The notes under the pieces: generated by a model
Databases searched by the model: none
What the model saw: the letters and a program-made list of their open reading frames with translations, nothing else
What the model was told of the DNA's origin: nothing
Translations under genes and position numbers: made by a program
Origin: Marinobacter persicus
GTDB lineage: Bacteria > Pseudomonadota > Gammaproteobacteria > Pseudomonadales > Oleiphilaceae
DNA: 64,000 bases
NCBI RefSeq assembly: GCF_900114155.1
Contig: NZ_FOSC01000001.1
Location: 186,001 to 250,000 of the forward strand
Direction of reading: 5' to 3'
Shown here: positions 8,108 through 19,600 of the stretch, one piece after another
How positions within the stretch are numbered: position 1 is the stretch's first letter
Layout of the letters: each line of letters begins with the position of its first letter

Positions 8108-8119
8108 CACGCTACCGCC
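8108..8119 (-). promoter_or_regulatory. ops element (RfaH recruitment site) in the wzz leader
   Basis: The minus strand reads GGGGCGGTAGCGTG, identical over these 14 bases to the 3' end of the classical JUMPstart/ops sequence as I remember it. It lies 26 bases before the wzz start codon. It is the second ops site in the window and has the same 12-base core as the one at 1004-1015. Confidence 0.85.
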
Positions 8120-8422
8120 CCACCGACCCGTTCACAGTGCATTCTGGCAATAGCTTTGGTTGTTGGTAATAGCGTGGGCCTAACTCGGCCATTAAAAATT
8201 ATGGCGCAATTCTACGCACCCCACCAAGGGTGGCAAGGCGACCTATTAACTATCTCTGCCGGGATATGTGTCTTTTGGTAACGAATGAAACAGGCTCGCG
8301 TTAAGCCTTCCAGCCAAACAGCTCGTACCCTTCTCTTTAACGCACCGGGGTAAATTCCACCCGGGCCGTCCTTCCACTACAATCACCCTTTCCGCGGGAG
8401 GCAGCACAGGGAGCCATTAACA
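8120..8422. other. Divergent intergenic region between wzz and the hybrid kinase
   Basis: About 300 bases without a credible reading frame. It must hold the promoter of the wzz operon (minus) and that of the hybrid kinase (plus). I see no sigma-70 or sigma-54 box good enough to place. The sequence just before the kinase start (GCGGGAGGCAGC) contains a GGGAGG run that is rather far from the start codon. Confidence 0.4.
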
Positions 8423-11197
8423 GTGAACCAACCGAGTATAAAAATAACACAGCGGTTTTTTGCCGCTTTTATCCTTTTTTTAATGGCGGGTTTAATGTGG
8501 GCCGGGCCGGTTGCCGGCGCCCCCCAGGACCGCCTGCAGCCACTGGACAGCGGCTGGGCATTTTACTGGCGGGAGTTTGTGCCACCGGGGCAGGTGCCGG
8601 AGGCCGGCAAGCCGCTAACCACGCAATTGTCGCTGCCCGGCAGTTGGACGCAACTGGCGGTTTCCGGCGCACCCCTGCCGCCTACCGGTTATGCCACCTA
8701 TCGCAAGGTGCTGACGTTGCCCGACACCGCCGGGCCCATGGTGTTGCGCATTCCCATGGTGTATTCGGCCTACCGGTTATTTGTGAATGGTGAACTGGCC
8801 GCCCAGGTGGGCACGCCGGGCACAACAGAGGCCGCCACCCGGGAGGATTACGGCGAGCGGCAGGTGATTCTGGATACCGCCGGTGAGCGGGTGGAGCTGG
8901 TATTCCATGTAAGCAACTACCACTCCCGGAATGCCGGCTTTCCGAAAGTGCCCATGCTGGGCGCGCCGGATGAGATCAAGCAGAGCCTGGCCGCAGAGTT
9001 GATCACCAACAGCGTGCTTACAGGCGGCTTTCTGTTGATAGCCCTTTTCCAGCTTGCGCTGTTTTTTATTCGCCGGGAGTACACTTATCTGCTCTTTTCG
9101 CTGTCTGTCGGGGCCTGGGCGCTGCAAACCCTGCTCTCCGGGCAGTTGCTGAGTTATTACGGGTGGCATGTACCGCTTTCTGTTGCCCGGCCCCTGGATG
9201 GCTTTACCGCGCTGGCTTCCGGCGTTACCTACCTGCTGTTTCTGTCCACCCTGTTCCCCCGTTATATTCCCATGCGCTGGACCCGTTGGGTGGCGCTCAC
9301 GCTGGTGATTTATGGGGTGGTGGCGGTGTTTTTCCCCGGCATGCCGCGCAGCCTTACTATTGGCTGGTTGCTGTATTTTGTGGTGGCCACCCTGGTTCTG
9401 GCCCTGGCGGGCGTGGTTCGGGCATGGTTGAACAAACATCCGGAATCGTCATTGATCTTGCTGGCCAGCGCGGTGATTGCGGCCACGGCCACCATTCAGA
9501 TTTACTGGATGAACGAATCCGGCATTCGCGACATTATTGTCGGCTTTGGTTTGTTGGCGGCCATTGGCCTGCACGCCATTACCCTGGCCCGCCGTTACGC
9601 ACGAGCCTTTGAGCGCACCCAGGCGCTGGAGGCGGACTTGCGCCGGGCTGACCGGCTGAAGGACGAATTTCTGGCCAATACCTCCCACGAGCTAAAAACA
9701 CCGCTGCATGCCATTGTCGGGCTGGCCGACACCCTGCCCCGGGATAACCCGGCACAGCGCAAAACCATTGACCTGATTATGCACAGCGGCCACCGGCTGG
9801 CGCGTTTGGTGGAAGACATTCTGGCGTTCACGAAGATTCGCAACGATGCACTGGAGATCACGCCCGAGCCCGTGGCGGTCGCCCCGGTTGTGGAGGAGGT
9901 GGTCACCACCTGCCACCCGCTGATTGGCCAGCGCCCGGTGCGCCTGGTTACCCAACTGCCCGACGGTTTACCGCCGGTGATGGCGGACAGCGACCGGCTG
10001 TACCAGGTGCTTTTCAACCTGATTGGCAATGCAATCAAGTTTACGGATGAAGGCACAATTACCCTGGCGGTGGAGCAAACCGGCGAGGCATTGTGCTTTC
10101 GCGTGGAAGACGAAGGCATGGGCATTCCGCAAGACGAGCTCAGCCGCATGATGAAGCCCTACGAGCAGGGGCAGGATTCTTCTCTGGATGGCCACGGTGG
10201 CGTGGGCCTGGGCCTGGCGATCAGCCGGCAGATTCTGCTGGCCCATGGTTCCGACCTGACCCTGCGCCCGGCACAAACAGGTGGTCTGGTGGCGTCTTTT
10301 TCCCTGCCCGTGAGCCACGAGCCCGTGGCCGGCCAGGGTCGCCGCCTGCGCCGGGCGCCACCGGAGGCCATCATGCAAGGCGGGGAAACCGCCCATGACT
10401 CCCCGGCAGTCTGGCCCGGGGCCACGAAGTCAGCTGCCCCCGGGGCTTCAGCGGCCCGCATTCTGGTGGTGGATGACGACGACACTTCCGCCATGGTGCT
10501 GCAGCAACAACTGACCCAGGCCGGCTATGCCGTTGACCGGGCCGCCAATGGCCCGGAGGCGCTGGCCGCAGTTGCCAAGGCACCTCCACAACTGGTGTTG
10601 CTGGATGTGATGATGCCCGGCATGAGCGGCTTGGAAGTGTGCCAGCGCCTGCGTGAAGAGCACGACCCCAGCACCCTGCCGGTGATTATGGTGACCGCCA
10701 GAACCCGACCGGAGGATGTGCTGGAAGGCTTCAACGCCGGTGCGAACGATTATCTGGCCAAGCCGTTCTACCAACAGGAAATGCTGGCCCGGGTGCAGGC
10801 CCAGTTGACCATTCATGAAAATGAGCAGATGCGCTGGGAGTTGCAGGAGTCTCGCCAAAGCCCCGTACAGGCGTCGTCTCAAGACGAAAAATGCCCGCGC
10901 GCTTTACTGGTAAGGCTTTTGGAACAGTGTGTGCAAACCTGGGAACTTGAAACCGGCCAGCCCCGGGCCGATCTTGCCGAAGAAAGCGGCCTCTGGACCG
11001 TTACGCTGGATGGCTCTGTGCGCAAAACCCGAACGCTGGACCGCTATCTATCTGAGGATTCCCTGCCCAAACGCCCCCGCTGGGGCGTGGTGAGCAAGAC
11101 GGCGGATTTTGTCAGGGAGCAGTTTCCGCAGTCGGCTCATGCCCAGCAGGTGGAGCAGTTGCAGAAACGGTTGCAGAAGCTCCTGAGCGCCGGCTAG
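8423..11197 (+). CDS. 7TMR-DISM hybrid sensor histidine kinase with receiver domain
   Basis: A 924-residue protein. A signal sequence (1-32) is followed by a periplasmic jelly-roll-like sensor domain (about 40-185) and seven membrane helices (about 190-390) of the 7TMR-DISM type. A HisKA domain with phospho-acceptor SHELKTPLH is near 425, a HATPase domain (NAIKFT, GVGLGLAIS) is near 530-640, and a receiver domain is at about 690-810 with VVDDDD, LLDVMMPG, TAR and a conserved lysine in KPF. The last 100 residues form a conserved-looking extra module that I cannot name. It stands alone, divergent from wzz, so its regulon is unknown; control of the neighbouring EPS or adhesin loci is speculation. 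Confidence 0.85.
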   Translation: MNQPSIKITQRFFAAFILFLMAGLMWAGPVAGAPQDRLQPLDSGWAFYWREFVPPGQVPEAGKPLTTQLSLPGSWTQLAVSGAPLPPTGYATYRKVLTLPDTAGPMVLRIPMVYSAYRLFVNGELAAQVGTPGTTEAATREDYGERQVILDTAGERVELVFHVSNYHSRNAGFPKVPMLGAPDEIKQSLAAELITNSVLTGGFLLIALFQLALFFIRREYTYLLFSLSVGAWALQTLLSGQLLSYYGWHVPLSVARPLDGFTALASGVTYLLFLSTLFPRYIPMRWTRWVALTLVIYGVVAVFFPGMPRSLTIGWLLYFVVATLVLALAGVVRAWLNKHPESSLILLASAVIAATATIQIYWMNESGIRDIIVGFGLLAAIGLHAITLARRYARAFERTQALEADLRRADRLKDEFLANTSHELKTPLHAIVGLADTLPRDNPAQRKTIDLIMHSGHRLARLVEDILAFTKIRNDALEITPEPVAVAPVVEEVVTTCHPLIGQRPVRLVTQLPDGLPPVMADSDRLYQVLFNLIGNAIKFTDEGTITLAVEQTGEALCFRVEDEGMGIPQDELSRMMKPYEQGQDSSLDGHGGVGLGLAISRQILLAHGSDLTLRPAQTGGLVASFSLPVSHEPVAGQGRRLRRAPPEAIMQGGETAHDSPAVWPGATKSAAPGASAARILVVDDDDTSAMVLQQQLTQAGYAVDRAANGPEALAAVAKAPPQLVLLDVMMPGMSGLEVCQRLREEHDPSTLPVIMVTARTRPEDVLEGFNAGANDYLAKPFYQQEMLARVQAQLTIHENEQMRWELQESRQSPVQASSQDEKCPRALLVRLLEQCVQTWELETGQPRADLAEESGLWTVTLDGSVRKTRTLDRYLSEDSLPKRPRWGVVSKTADFVREQFPQSAHAQQVEQLQKRLQKLLSAG

Positions 11198-11232
11198 GGG
11201 CGCTCAGGGGTGTTGGGGAAATCCCGGAGCAA

Positions 11233-11997
11233 TCAGTGCAATTCGGGCTCTGGTTCGGGGTGGGTTTTAGGGGAGCCCTGCCGGCGTTTGAGATGGCTGT
11301 CAAACAGGCGGTTGGCGCTGCCCAGGGAGATCAGGTGGGCGTAGACCAGCCCCAGGTAGCCTTTCTGGTTGAGTTCCAGCACCTGTTTGTCATCCAGTTG
11401 CGCGAACTTTTCTTCATCCACCGCGTGGAAATCGTCAATCCGGTAGGTGGCGCCCTCCGGATGCTTCAGGTTCAGTGTTTTCCTGCTGAGCAGGTCCATA
11501 TCATTCAGGGTTTTCACGAAATCGTCCGTGCGGTTCATTTCGCCAGTGAACCCTTTCAGGAATTCGATAACTTCATCCAGAAACGCGGTGTTCTTGCCGT
11601 CGCCATCAAAGAGCGGCTGGCCCTCTTCTTCGTTCCAGCCTTCAAAACCGGCGTCAAAGCATACGGAGAAACGGTCCTCGGCGTTGGTGGCCAGCACAAA
11701 CGGGTAACGGCGGATAAAGGCCGGCACATAGGCACCCTGGGTCCAGGCACCCTGCTCGTCTATGTGCAGGTTAACGCCCTCTTCAAGACCGAGCAGCGCC
11801 AGGGGCGCCATGGTCTCGCCCTCTCCCACGAACAGGATGGGGTAGTCCCTCGCTGCCTGGTAAAACTCCTGGGCCGCCAAAGGTACGTAATGGGTGCCTG
11901 CGGCAAAGCTGAAACTGCTGGCCGGCTGCAAACGCAGGTTACGGTGCCGCTCACGGTTCAACAGGGTAATTTCATCGTAGAGCAGTAAGGTTTTCAT
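11233..11997 (-). CDS. SapC family protein
   Basis: A 254-residue protein without a signal peptide, starting MKTLLLYDEITLLNRERHR. The central PILFVGEGETMAPLALLG region and the segment around FIRRYPFVLA match the SapC family, first described near S-layer genes in Campylobacter; its biochemical role is unclear. It lies 49 bases downstream of the TPS transporter on the same strand and is probably the third gene of the adhesin operon, suggesting a role in adhesin export or surface display. It converges with the hybrid kinase, leaving a 35-base gap. Confidence 0.75.
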   Translation of the reverse strand: MKTLLLYDEITLLNRERHRNLRLQPASSFSFAAGTHYVPLAAQEFYQAARDYPILFVGEGETMAPLALLGLEEGVNLHIDEQGAWTQGAYVPAFIRRYPFVLATNAEDRFSVCFDAGFEGWNEEEGQPLFDGDGKNTAFLDEVIEFLKGFTGEMNRTDDFVKTLNDMDLLSRKTLNLKHPEGATYRIDDFHAVDEEKFAQLDDKQVLELNQKGYLGLVYAHLISLGSANRLFDSHLKRRQGSPKTHPEPEPELH

Positions 11998-12046
11998 TGT
12001 TCAGGTTCCTTCTCGGGGTGTTTAAAACGAGTTGCCTGGCGGCCAG

Positions 12047-13690
12047 TCACCACCGCCATTGCAGCTGGACGTAGAGTTGCCCGCTGTCCTGTTCGGGGAC
12101 AACGTCATTGAATGCGCCGGCGTAGAGGGCGCTGAAGCTGAAAGGGCCGCCTGCGTTGTAGCCCAGGCCGAGGCCGGCACTGGTAATGGTGCTTTCCGGC
12201 AGGTCGTCGTCCACTACGTGCCCGGCGTCGATCAGCATGGACAGTTCCCACCCCTCGGTGAATGCCCAGTGGCCCTCAAGGCTGAGGTCTATACCGTGGG
12301 GCGCGGCCAGAATGCCTGATTCATAGCCACGGGTGCTGGCCAGGCCACCAAGCTGAAACAGTAGCGTGGAAGGGAGATCTTCCTCGGCGGACGCCCATTG
12401 CCAGCGGGTTTTACCAACGAAGCGGACCGTGTCTGTCCAGCGCCACTGGGTAAAACCGTTGCCCATCAGGCGCTGGTAATTACCGGTTGCGCCGTTCACC
12501 TGGTTCTCGGTGGAAGACGTATCGATTATTTGCTGGTATTGGGCAAACCAGTCGCCCTCGCGATAACGGGTGGTGCCTGTAAGCCGGAAACTGTCCACTG
12601 TGGTTTCGCTCAGGGTGAAGCCATCAAGCAGGGTGGTTTCGGATTCACTGCGCAGGTATTCAAGCCCTCCAGTGAGGGTCCATCGGCGGTTCAGCCACCA
12701 GGGCTGCTCATAACCAAGCCGGTATTCCATGGATTCACCCTCGATTTCCAGGTCCCGGTACGGACCATTGAGGATTTCCAGTTGGTTGCGGCTGACACCA
12801 GCAAACACTTCACCGTTGTATCGGTTCACCGGAATCCGGTAATCAAAGTCACCAAAGATGGTGCCCTCGGTGGCCTGCACCGTGGCAGAGAGAGTGTCCG
12901 CGTTGTTGGTGGGTGAAAACCATTTGCCCCGCAGCCCGGCCTGGTACTCACCAGAGGATTCGCTGCCGTAGTTGTTGGCGTACATGCGCAAGCCCCAGGG
13001 TTCTGGTTCGAACGGCTCCAGCGCCAGGCGGCTTGTGCCGAATTCGCTACCAGGCTCAAGGTTGACGGACAGCTGCGGGCCGGGTGTGGTGGCATTCAGC
13101 CGCTGTACGTCGTTCAGGAGCCGGGCGGTGTCCAGGGTTTCTCCCGGTTTGACCCTGATCCGCTCGGTGAAGAATGAGGCGGGTACCTGCTCTGGGTCTT
13201 TGGTCCACGCCACCCCTTCGAGCCGGGCTTCCACCAGCACGACTTTGAGCCGACCGTCGCCAATATCCTGGGGTGGAATCACTGCCCGTGACGTGAGCTG
13301 GCGTTTTTCCTGGTATATGGCGTTGATCTCATCCAGCAGGGCATTCAGGTCTTCGAAGCCAATGGTTCGACCCGTGTACTGGCTGGCGATGGCTTTCAGC
13401 CTTTCTTCGGTTATGTAGACCGAGGGGTTAAAACCGATGGCGTTGATGACAAACCGTTCGCCGGTTTCCGGCAGTTGCTGGCTGCCGGCATCGCCCCCAC
13501 GCAGGGCCGGCACCTGGATTTCGTCCGCCTTGTCACGCAATTGAATGTCGCGCTCGCGCTGTTGTTTGTCCTGCAGGTCAAGGCCGGGGTCAAACAACCC
13601 GGGCCGGTCTGCGGGTATGGTTTGCTGCCCATGGGCGGTCCCGATGGCCATGGGCACGATCAGTGAGGCGTTGATCAGTAATGCTCGCAT
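12047..13690 (-). CDS. TpsB transporter, FhaC/ShlB/HecB family
   Basis: A 547-residue outer-membrane protein. A signal peptide (about 1-21) is followed by an N-terminal linker, POTRA domains (about 75-230) and a C-terminal 16-strand Omp85-type barrel. The barrel has a TRGYESG motif, equivalent to the VRGY/F motif of the L6 loop, and ends in tryptophan (QLQWRW), as expected for Bam-dependent insertion. It exports its TpsA partner across the outer membrane. The ATG shares its A with the TGA of tpsA (TGATG), so the two are translationally coupled. Confidence 0.9.
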   Translation of the reverse strand: MRALLINASLIVPMAIGTAHGQQTIPADRPGLFDPGLDLQDKQQRERDIQLRDKADEIQVPALRGGDAGSQQLPETGERFVINAIGFNPSVYITEERLKAIASQYTGRTIGFEDLNALLDEINAIYQEKRQLTSRAVIPPQDIGDGRLKVVLVEARLEGVAWTKDPEQVPASFFTERIRVKPGETLDTARLLNDVQRLNATTPGPQLSVNLEPGSEFGTSRLALEPFEPEPWGLRMYANNYGSESSGEYQAGLRGKWFSPTNNADTLSATVQATEGTIFGDFDYRIPVNRYNGEVFAGVSRNQLEILNGPYRDLEIEGESMEYRLGYEQPWWLNRRWTLTGGLEYLRSESETTLLDGFTLSETTVDSFRLTGTTRYREGDWFAQYQQIIDTSSTENQVNGATGNYQRLMGNGFTQWRWTDTVRFVGKTRWQWASAEEDLPSTLLFQLGGLASTRGYESGILAAPHGIDLSLEGHWAFTEGWELSMLIDAGHVVDDDLPESTITSAGLGLGYNAGGPFSFSALYAGAFNDVVPEQDSGQLYVQLQWRW

Positions 13691-16600
13691 CAAATCTCCC
13701 GCCCCTTTTCCGGGCGTTGTTCGGTGTTGTCTGCAACGTCTGGCGTCAGGTCGAGGTTGACTGCGTTCAGCATGACACTGCCCGTATCCGGCACGTTGAT
13801 TTCCGGCATTGTGGGCGCGGGAATCACACCGGTCTCCGCCACGCGGAACTCCCGCTCAATGCGGTCGATGTAACGGGATGCGGAAGAACCTGTGTAGTCC
13901 ACACCTTCGGCTTCGTTGTGATCGGCCGTGAAGTTGGGCACGGTCACCTGGTGAGTGGGCTTGCGGTGCAGCACGTAGGCGTTGGTTTCACTCCAGTTGT
14001 GGTCTTGTGTCAGCCAGAAGGCTTTATCCAGCTCAACCAGTTGCACATCGGCACCGGCCCAGGCCGAGTTGGTGTTGTCCATCACTATCCTGGCCTGGTT
14101 GGTTTCCAGGTCCAGAACATCAATGTACTGGGCATCGTCAAAGGCCGCGTAGGTGCCATCCTGGCGAATCCGGGTATTGCGTGAGTAGAGCACGTTGCTC
14201 TCCACCCGCTCGGCTGTCAGGTTGGCTTCAACACGGTTTGCCGCTGCGCTGTTGAGACCGCGCACATCCAGGCCCAGGGCCTGGTTACCGGTGTAGATAC
14301 CCCGGCTGATGTCTATCCAGGTGCTGGCGATATCGAGCAGGTCTGAGGAGCGTACTTCGTCGATGGATACTCTGTCGGCGGCCCGCAAGGTAATGGCCGA
14401 GCCGGTCATTTCACCCACTGAAAGCCCGCCATTGTCGGTGTATTGTGTGCGGTCGCGGCTGCCCACGTTCATAGTGAGCGCATCACCGGCCAGCGCCCGC
14501 TCCAGGTCCAGTTTCGGGCCGCCGGTAATGACATCCATGCGGGTGCCGGCGTGCAGCTCGCGGGTTGTGAGGCTGTCGTTGACATCGATATCCATGGTGC
14601 CGCGCTCTGCGGTGATGGATTCGCTGACGTCGAGATCACCACCAGAGCGCCAGCTCAACGATTCGCCGGCATTCACTCGCTGGCCAACCACACTGAACTG
14701 TCCGGATGTAAGGGCAGCCGAGCCCCCGGCAGTAATGAAGTCACCCACCTGCAGCTGCTCGCCGGTGGCGATTTCGAGATTGCCGCCAGCTGTGATGAAT
14801 TCACCCACTTCCAGCCGGCCGCCGGCGTCGATCTGCATTTCGCCGCCCGCTTCCAGTTGTCGGTCAAACAGGATGTCTTCGCCCGCCGACAATGACATAT
14901 TGTTGCCCGCCTTGGCGCCATCTGCCCGGATAAAGCCGGTGTGGGAGGTGATCTCCATATCGCGCCCGGCTTCTATCTGGCCGGTCAGGTCAATATCACC
15001 ACCGGTGGCGACGGTGAGATCCCGACCGGCTTTCAGTGAGAGCGTGCCGCCCCAGCGAGTGTCGTCCAGCTTCAGGGTGTCGCCAGCCACAATGCCCAGG
15101 TCCCGGTGGGCCACTACACGCGCACCAGTGACGTTGCGTTCGGCCTGCAGGAATACATCCAGGGCGGAGCTGGTGACGTGGCCGAAGTTCAGGTCAAAGG
15201 CACGCATGTCGAGCCTGTTTACCGCGCGGGCGTTGCCACCGTAGATGTTGCCGGTGGCCAGCATATGCAGGGTATCGCCGGCATCCAGGTGGAAGTTGTT
15301 GTCTATCGGCTCGTCCGAGTTTTCCGGATAGCCGAAGGTGATGTCGCCAGCGCTGGAATGACTGGCCTCAAGGCGCATGGCGCCGCCGGTGCTGGCCTCA
15401 CGTACGGTCATGTTGCCGTTGGCGGTGAGGAAGTCGGCTCTACCGGCGACATCGGCTTTCCGGACGCTCATGTCGCCCTGATCTACGGTGGCGTTCAGCT
15501 GGCCACCAGTCTTGAGCCTGTCTGCGCTGAGGTGGTTGGCTGCCTCCAGCACCATATCGGAGCCGGCTTGTGCCCGGCTGATGGTGGCTTTACTACCGGA
15601 ACTGAGCGACAGAGTTTCATCCACCTCCATGGCCCAGTCGGTGTCGCCATCCTGGCCGATGACCACTTCGCCGGCATTGCCGTGGTTAATGGTGGCCTGA
15701 CCGCCCACAACCGTGTGCTTCAGATAGAGGTTGCTGTTTCCGGTGCCGGTAACCCTCAGCTCAGAACCCGCACTCAGAGAACCAACGTTCATATTCCCTG
15801 TATTTATGGTGAGATCGGCCAGAGCCTGAACATCCGCGTCATTCATGAGCAGATTACCGGTGTTGACCCGGATATCGGCTGCGCCATCCACATCGGCGTT
15901 CACCAGCGACAGGTTGCCGTTAGACGTTTCCGCATCCAGGTTACCGGATACTTGGAGGTCGGCAATCTTCAAATCACTATTGTCACCGATCAGTGACGCC
16001 CGACCATCCGCTTTCAGATAGTCGGCTTCAAAGCGGCCGTCGCGGGTGGTGAGTTCAAGGGTGTTGGCTGCTTCTATCCGGCCGCCCTGAGCATCACCCT
16101 GCCAGTTCAGGTGCAGGCTGCCCGTGCCGGCTTTCACAATATCGAAAAAGGGCACACTGGCCAGCATGGGCGCATTCGCCATGCCAATGCTGCCGCCGGC
16201 AATCAGGCTCAGCGTGCCGGTATCAGTGCTGGCCAGGTTGGCACGGTTGGCGTCTGCCCGGGTAATGTCGCCGTCTGCACGGATGGACAAGTCGCCATTG
16301 CCCACAGCTACCTGCGACAGCACAGCATCGCCAGAGGCCTCCAGCGAGACCAGGTTCTCCCCGTAAATCCGGCTGTTTTCGGCCATAGTGAGCTGTTCCG
16401 TGATGCCAAGCAGCTTGGCTGCGTTGACACGAGTATCGATGCCAAGTTGCCAGTGATCGGCGTCAATCCGGCTCAGGCCGGCCACCTCCAGGTTGTTGTT
16501 GGCACCCAATGCCAGGTCCGCAGCATTCAGTTGCAGCTCGCCACCGTTTACATCCATGGTGAATCCGGTGCCGGTGGTCAGATTGCCGCTGCTTGTTATG

Positions 16601-19600
16601 TCCGCGTCATCGGCAACAACCACCGAGGCATCGGCACCGAAGTCTATTGTGGCAGCCGACAGATCAAGGTCATCGCCGATTCGGAGGCTGGCGTTATCCA
16701 GTAGTGAAAAGCCTTCGGTCACATCAAGCTGGATGCCGCCGCTGGCATCCAGCAGGCTCGTCCGCAGGGTGTTTTCGTGGCTTGTCAGGTACATTGGGCC
16801 ATCCGCCGTGGCACTCAACGCACCATCGTCGCTGGTCAGGCGCAAATCCAAAGCGCTCGACGGCCCGCCGATGGCTCCGCCAGTGGCCAGCTCGATCGAC
16901 TGCCCGCTGATGTTCAGGCCGTCGACTGTGCGGTACAGAGACCCGTTCGGTACGGATAACAACACGCCACCATTGGCGATAATGCGCTCAATGCCAAGAT
17001 CGCCGTTGAGCCATTTGAGGGCGATATCGCCGGACGCCGACGCACTCAGCAGTTCACCGGCCACATCCAGCTCAAGGGCCGAACCATCCACGTTACCGAT
17101 GGAACCTGCAGCCGCTCCGAGGGTCAGATCTCCGCCTACTTTGATCAACCCTGGCGCATTACCGGCCACAGTGATGTTGTCGTTGGTCAGTGCACGGACG
17201 TCGCCGGCAACGTCTATTTCCCCAATGCGCAGGTTACCAAGCCCCTGAATAAAGGTTGAGCCTCCGGAAAGCAAATCGAAACGACCGGCGGAATCCACAT
17301 ACAGCGGAATGGTCTGGTTCACACTCAGTGAGACGATGTCGCCATCGACGTTTTTCTCCAGGGTAACGTCGCCGGCTGTCCGTGCCATGGCGAGTGCACC
17401 AACGGCGGATTCGCTCAGGTTGCCGTCGATCAGGTCCTGATAATTGATCGTCAATGGGTCTGCAACTTCACCGATATCGCGGGCAGCTTCCAGCGTAACG
17501 TCCCGGGCCACAACATTCGGATTTTCAATATCGATGGTCGAGCCAGTGGTCGCTGCCTCAAGGGCGACCACATTGATGGAACGTCGAAGCTCGCTGTCTG
17601 TCCAGATTGCGTTTTCTGTCAACTGTTCCTTTTGGGCTGCGCTGGCCTGGAAGGAGAAATCTTCCCGATACCCGGCAAGCCGGTCATCATCGCGCCAGTC
17701 ATTACCGAAGGCCTCTGTGAAGATTTCAGTAGCCTGCCGGTATTGCTCCGCAGCATAGTCTTGAACAGCTGTATCATCGGAGGATTGGCCCCGGGCGGCG
17801 AGCAAAGTGCGATAGTGTTCAATGCCATCTTTGCTGAGGTTTAGCTCTCCATTCTCGACAGTGCCTGAGTCAAGCAGGCGCCAGTAATCGGCATAGGCTC
17901 TTTCCACTTTTGCCTCGAATGCCGGAATGGTCAACTCACGTGCCCTGGCCTGGCCTCCGTCTTCTGCCCTCAGCCTGAGGCGTTTCCAAATTTGTTCGCG
18001 GGTTTCGGCGTTTACGGAATCACCGCCAACGCGGCGTTCAACATCCCGAATCCGCCCGGATTCTGCTACCAGGCGGGCATCGCCAAGTTCAGAGGTGACA
18101 GAGCTCACCCACAGGTCTCCCTGCCGGTCTTTAATACCTATATCCCGGTTGGCATTAACACTCAGAATACCGTCACGGGGTGCACCATCACCATTACTCC
18201 CTTCGTACAGATCAACCACCAGGAGTTCAGTGTTATTGATGCCACCTATCGAACCCAGCTCACTTGAGAGATTCAGATTACGGGCTTCAATATGGGCAAC
18301 ACCGCCCATCCGTATACCGGCCAAAAGTGAGTCGGTGGCGTTGATGAAGACATCACCTTCGCCCTCGCCGGCGTGGATACGATTCAGCTTCGCCCCGGAG
18401 TCAATCATCAGGTTGATGCCTTCAGCGCCGGATACGGCGTCAAGGTAGCCTTCTCCTGCCAGGTCGAGCCGCAATGGCAGGGTGGATGAGCCAATCGCTT
18501 TTTCCGCCGCCAGGCGGACTTCAGCGGACTCAATCATCCGGTCACCGGAGAGTATGGCGCCTTCCCGGGATGTAATATCGGTCAGGCCGGAGCTGTTCTG
18601 GATATTGCCACGCAGGCGAACGTCTCCGCCGTTATCTATTTTTACGCGGCCTTCATCAAAACCGGCAAAGTTGATGCCGATTTCATAATCGGCGCGCACT
18701 GAGCGGCTAACTTCGAGATAGCCTTTGGTGGGAAATGCTGCACGCCAGTAGGCAATACCGACATCGTCCCCATCGCTGTTTTTTTCGATGGAGGAGACCA
18801 GCATTCCGTTATCGCATTTGCCATCAAGCTCTGCCGGGCAGCCTTTGGTATATTTTCCTTTCCAGGCCGTTGTCCCGGAGAAGCGTCCATTGGTCTCCTG
18901 GCGATAGGCGCTGCTGTCACCCGTGTCCCTGACCAGGCGACCCGACCGTGAAACGTCCCAGGGATCCCTCTTGTCCTCGAAAGTCCAGTTCCCGATCCAA
19001 CTGCTCAGATCTTTTGATTTGTCATAATCGCGGGAAAAGTCTGCCCGCTCTGTCCATTCCCAACGGATACCGGATTGTGGGCTGAAAGAGGCAGACTGGC
19101 CACTGAGGACCTGGCGGTTTGCACTGCCCATGGACACATTTTCTGTGCCTTGTGCAACAAATTTTTCCAGCCCTTCTCCCTGGGTATAACGATACCAGGC
19201 GGTCACGTCTTTCAGTTCATCGGCGATAACCACCATGCCTACCGAGCCGCTGCCGGTATCCAGCCGATTGACTTCGAGATCCGCCGACGATTCGTTGACG
19301 ATGTCGATATGGCCATAGCCACTTTCAACGTCGATCTGCCCCATGCCGGTGGAGTTGATTACTTTGCCTTTCATGTAAAGGTAACCACCACCGGTGGCTT
19401 TTACATCGTCAACAACCACCTGATCACGGGCAAAGTCGTAATACACGGTCAGTTCTTCGGACCAGTCATCCCCCGGAGCCTTCGACAACGTCTTTACTTC
19501 CCCGGCCGTTAAGCTAAGAAATATCTCAGGAATTTCGACCCGGCCCGATTCCACTCCCAGTAATTTGAGTTCCTCAACCCAGTCATCCACTGCGGAAAAA

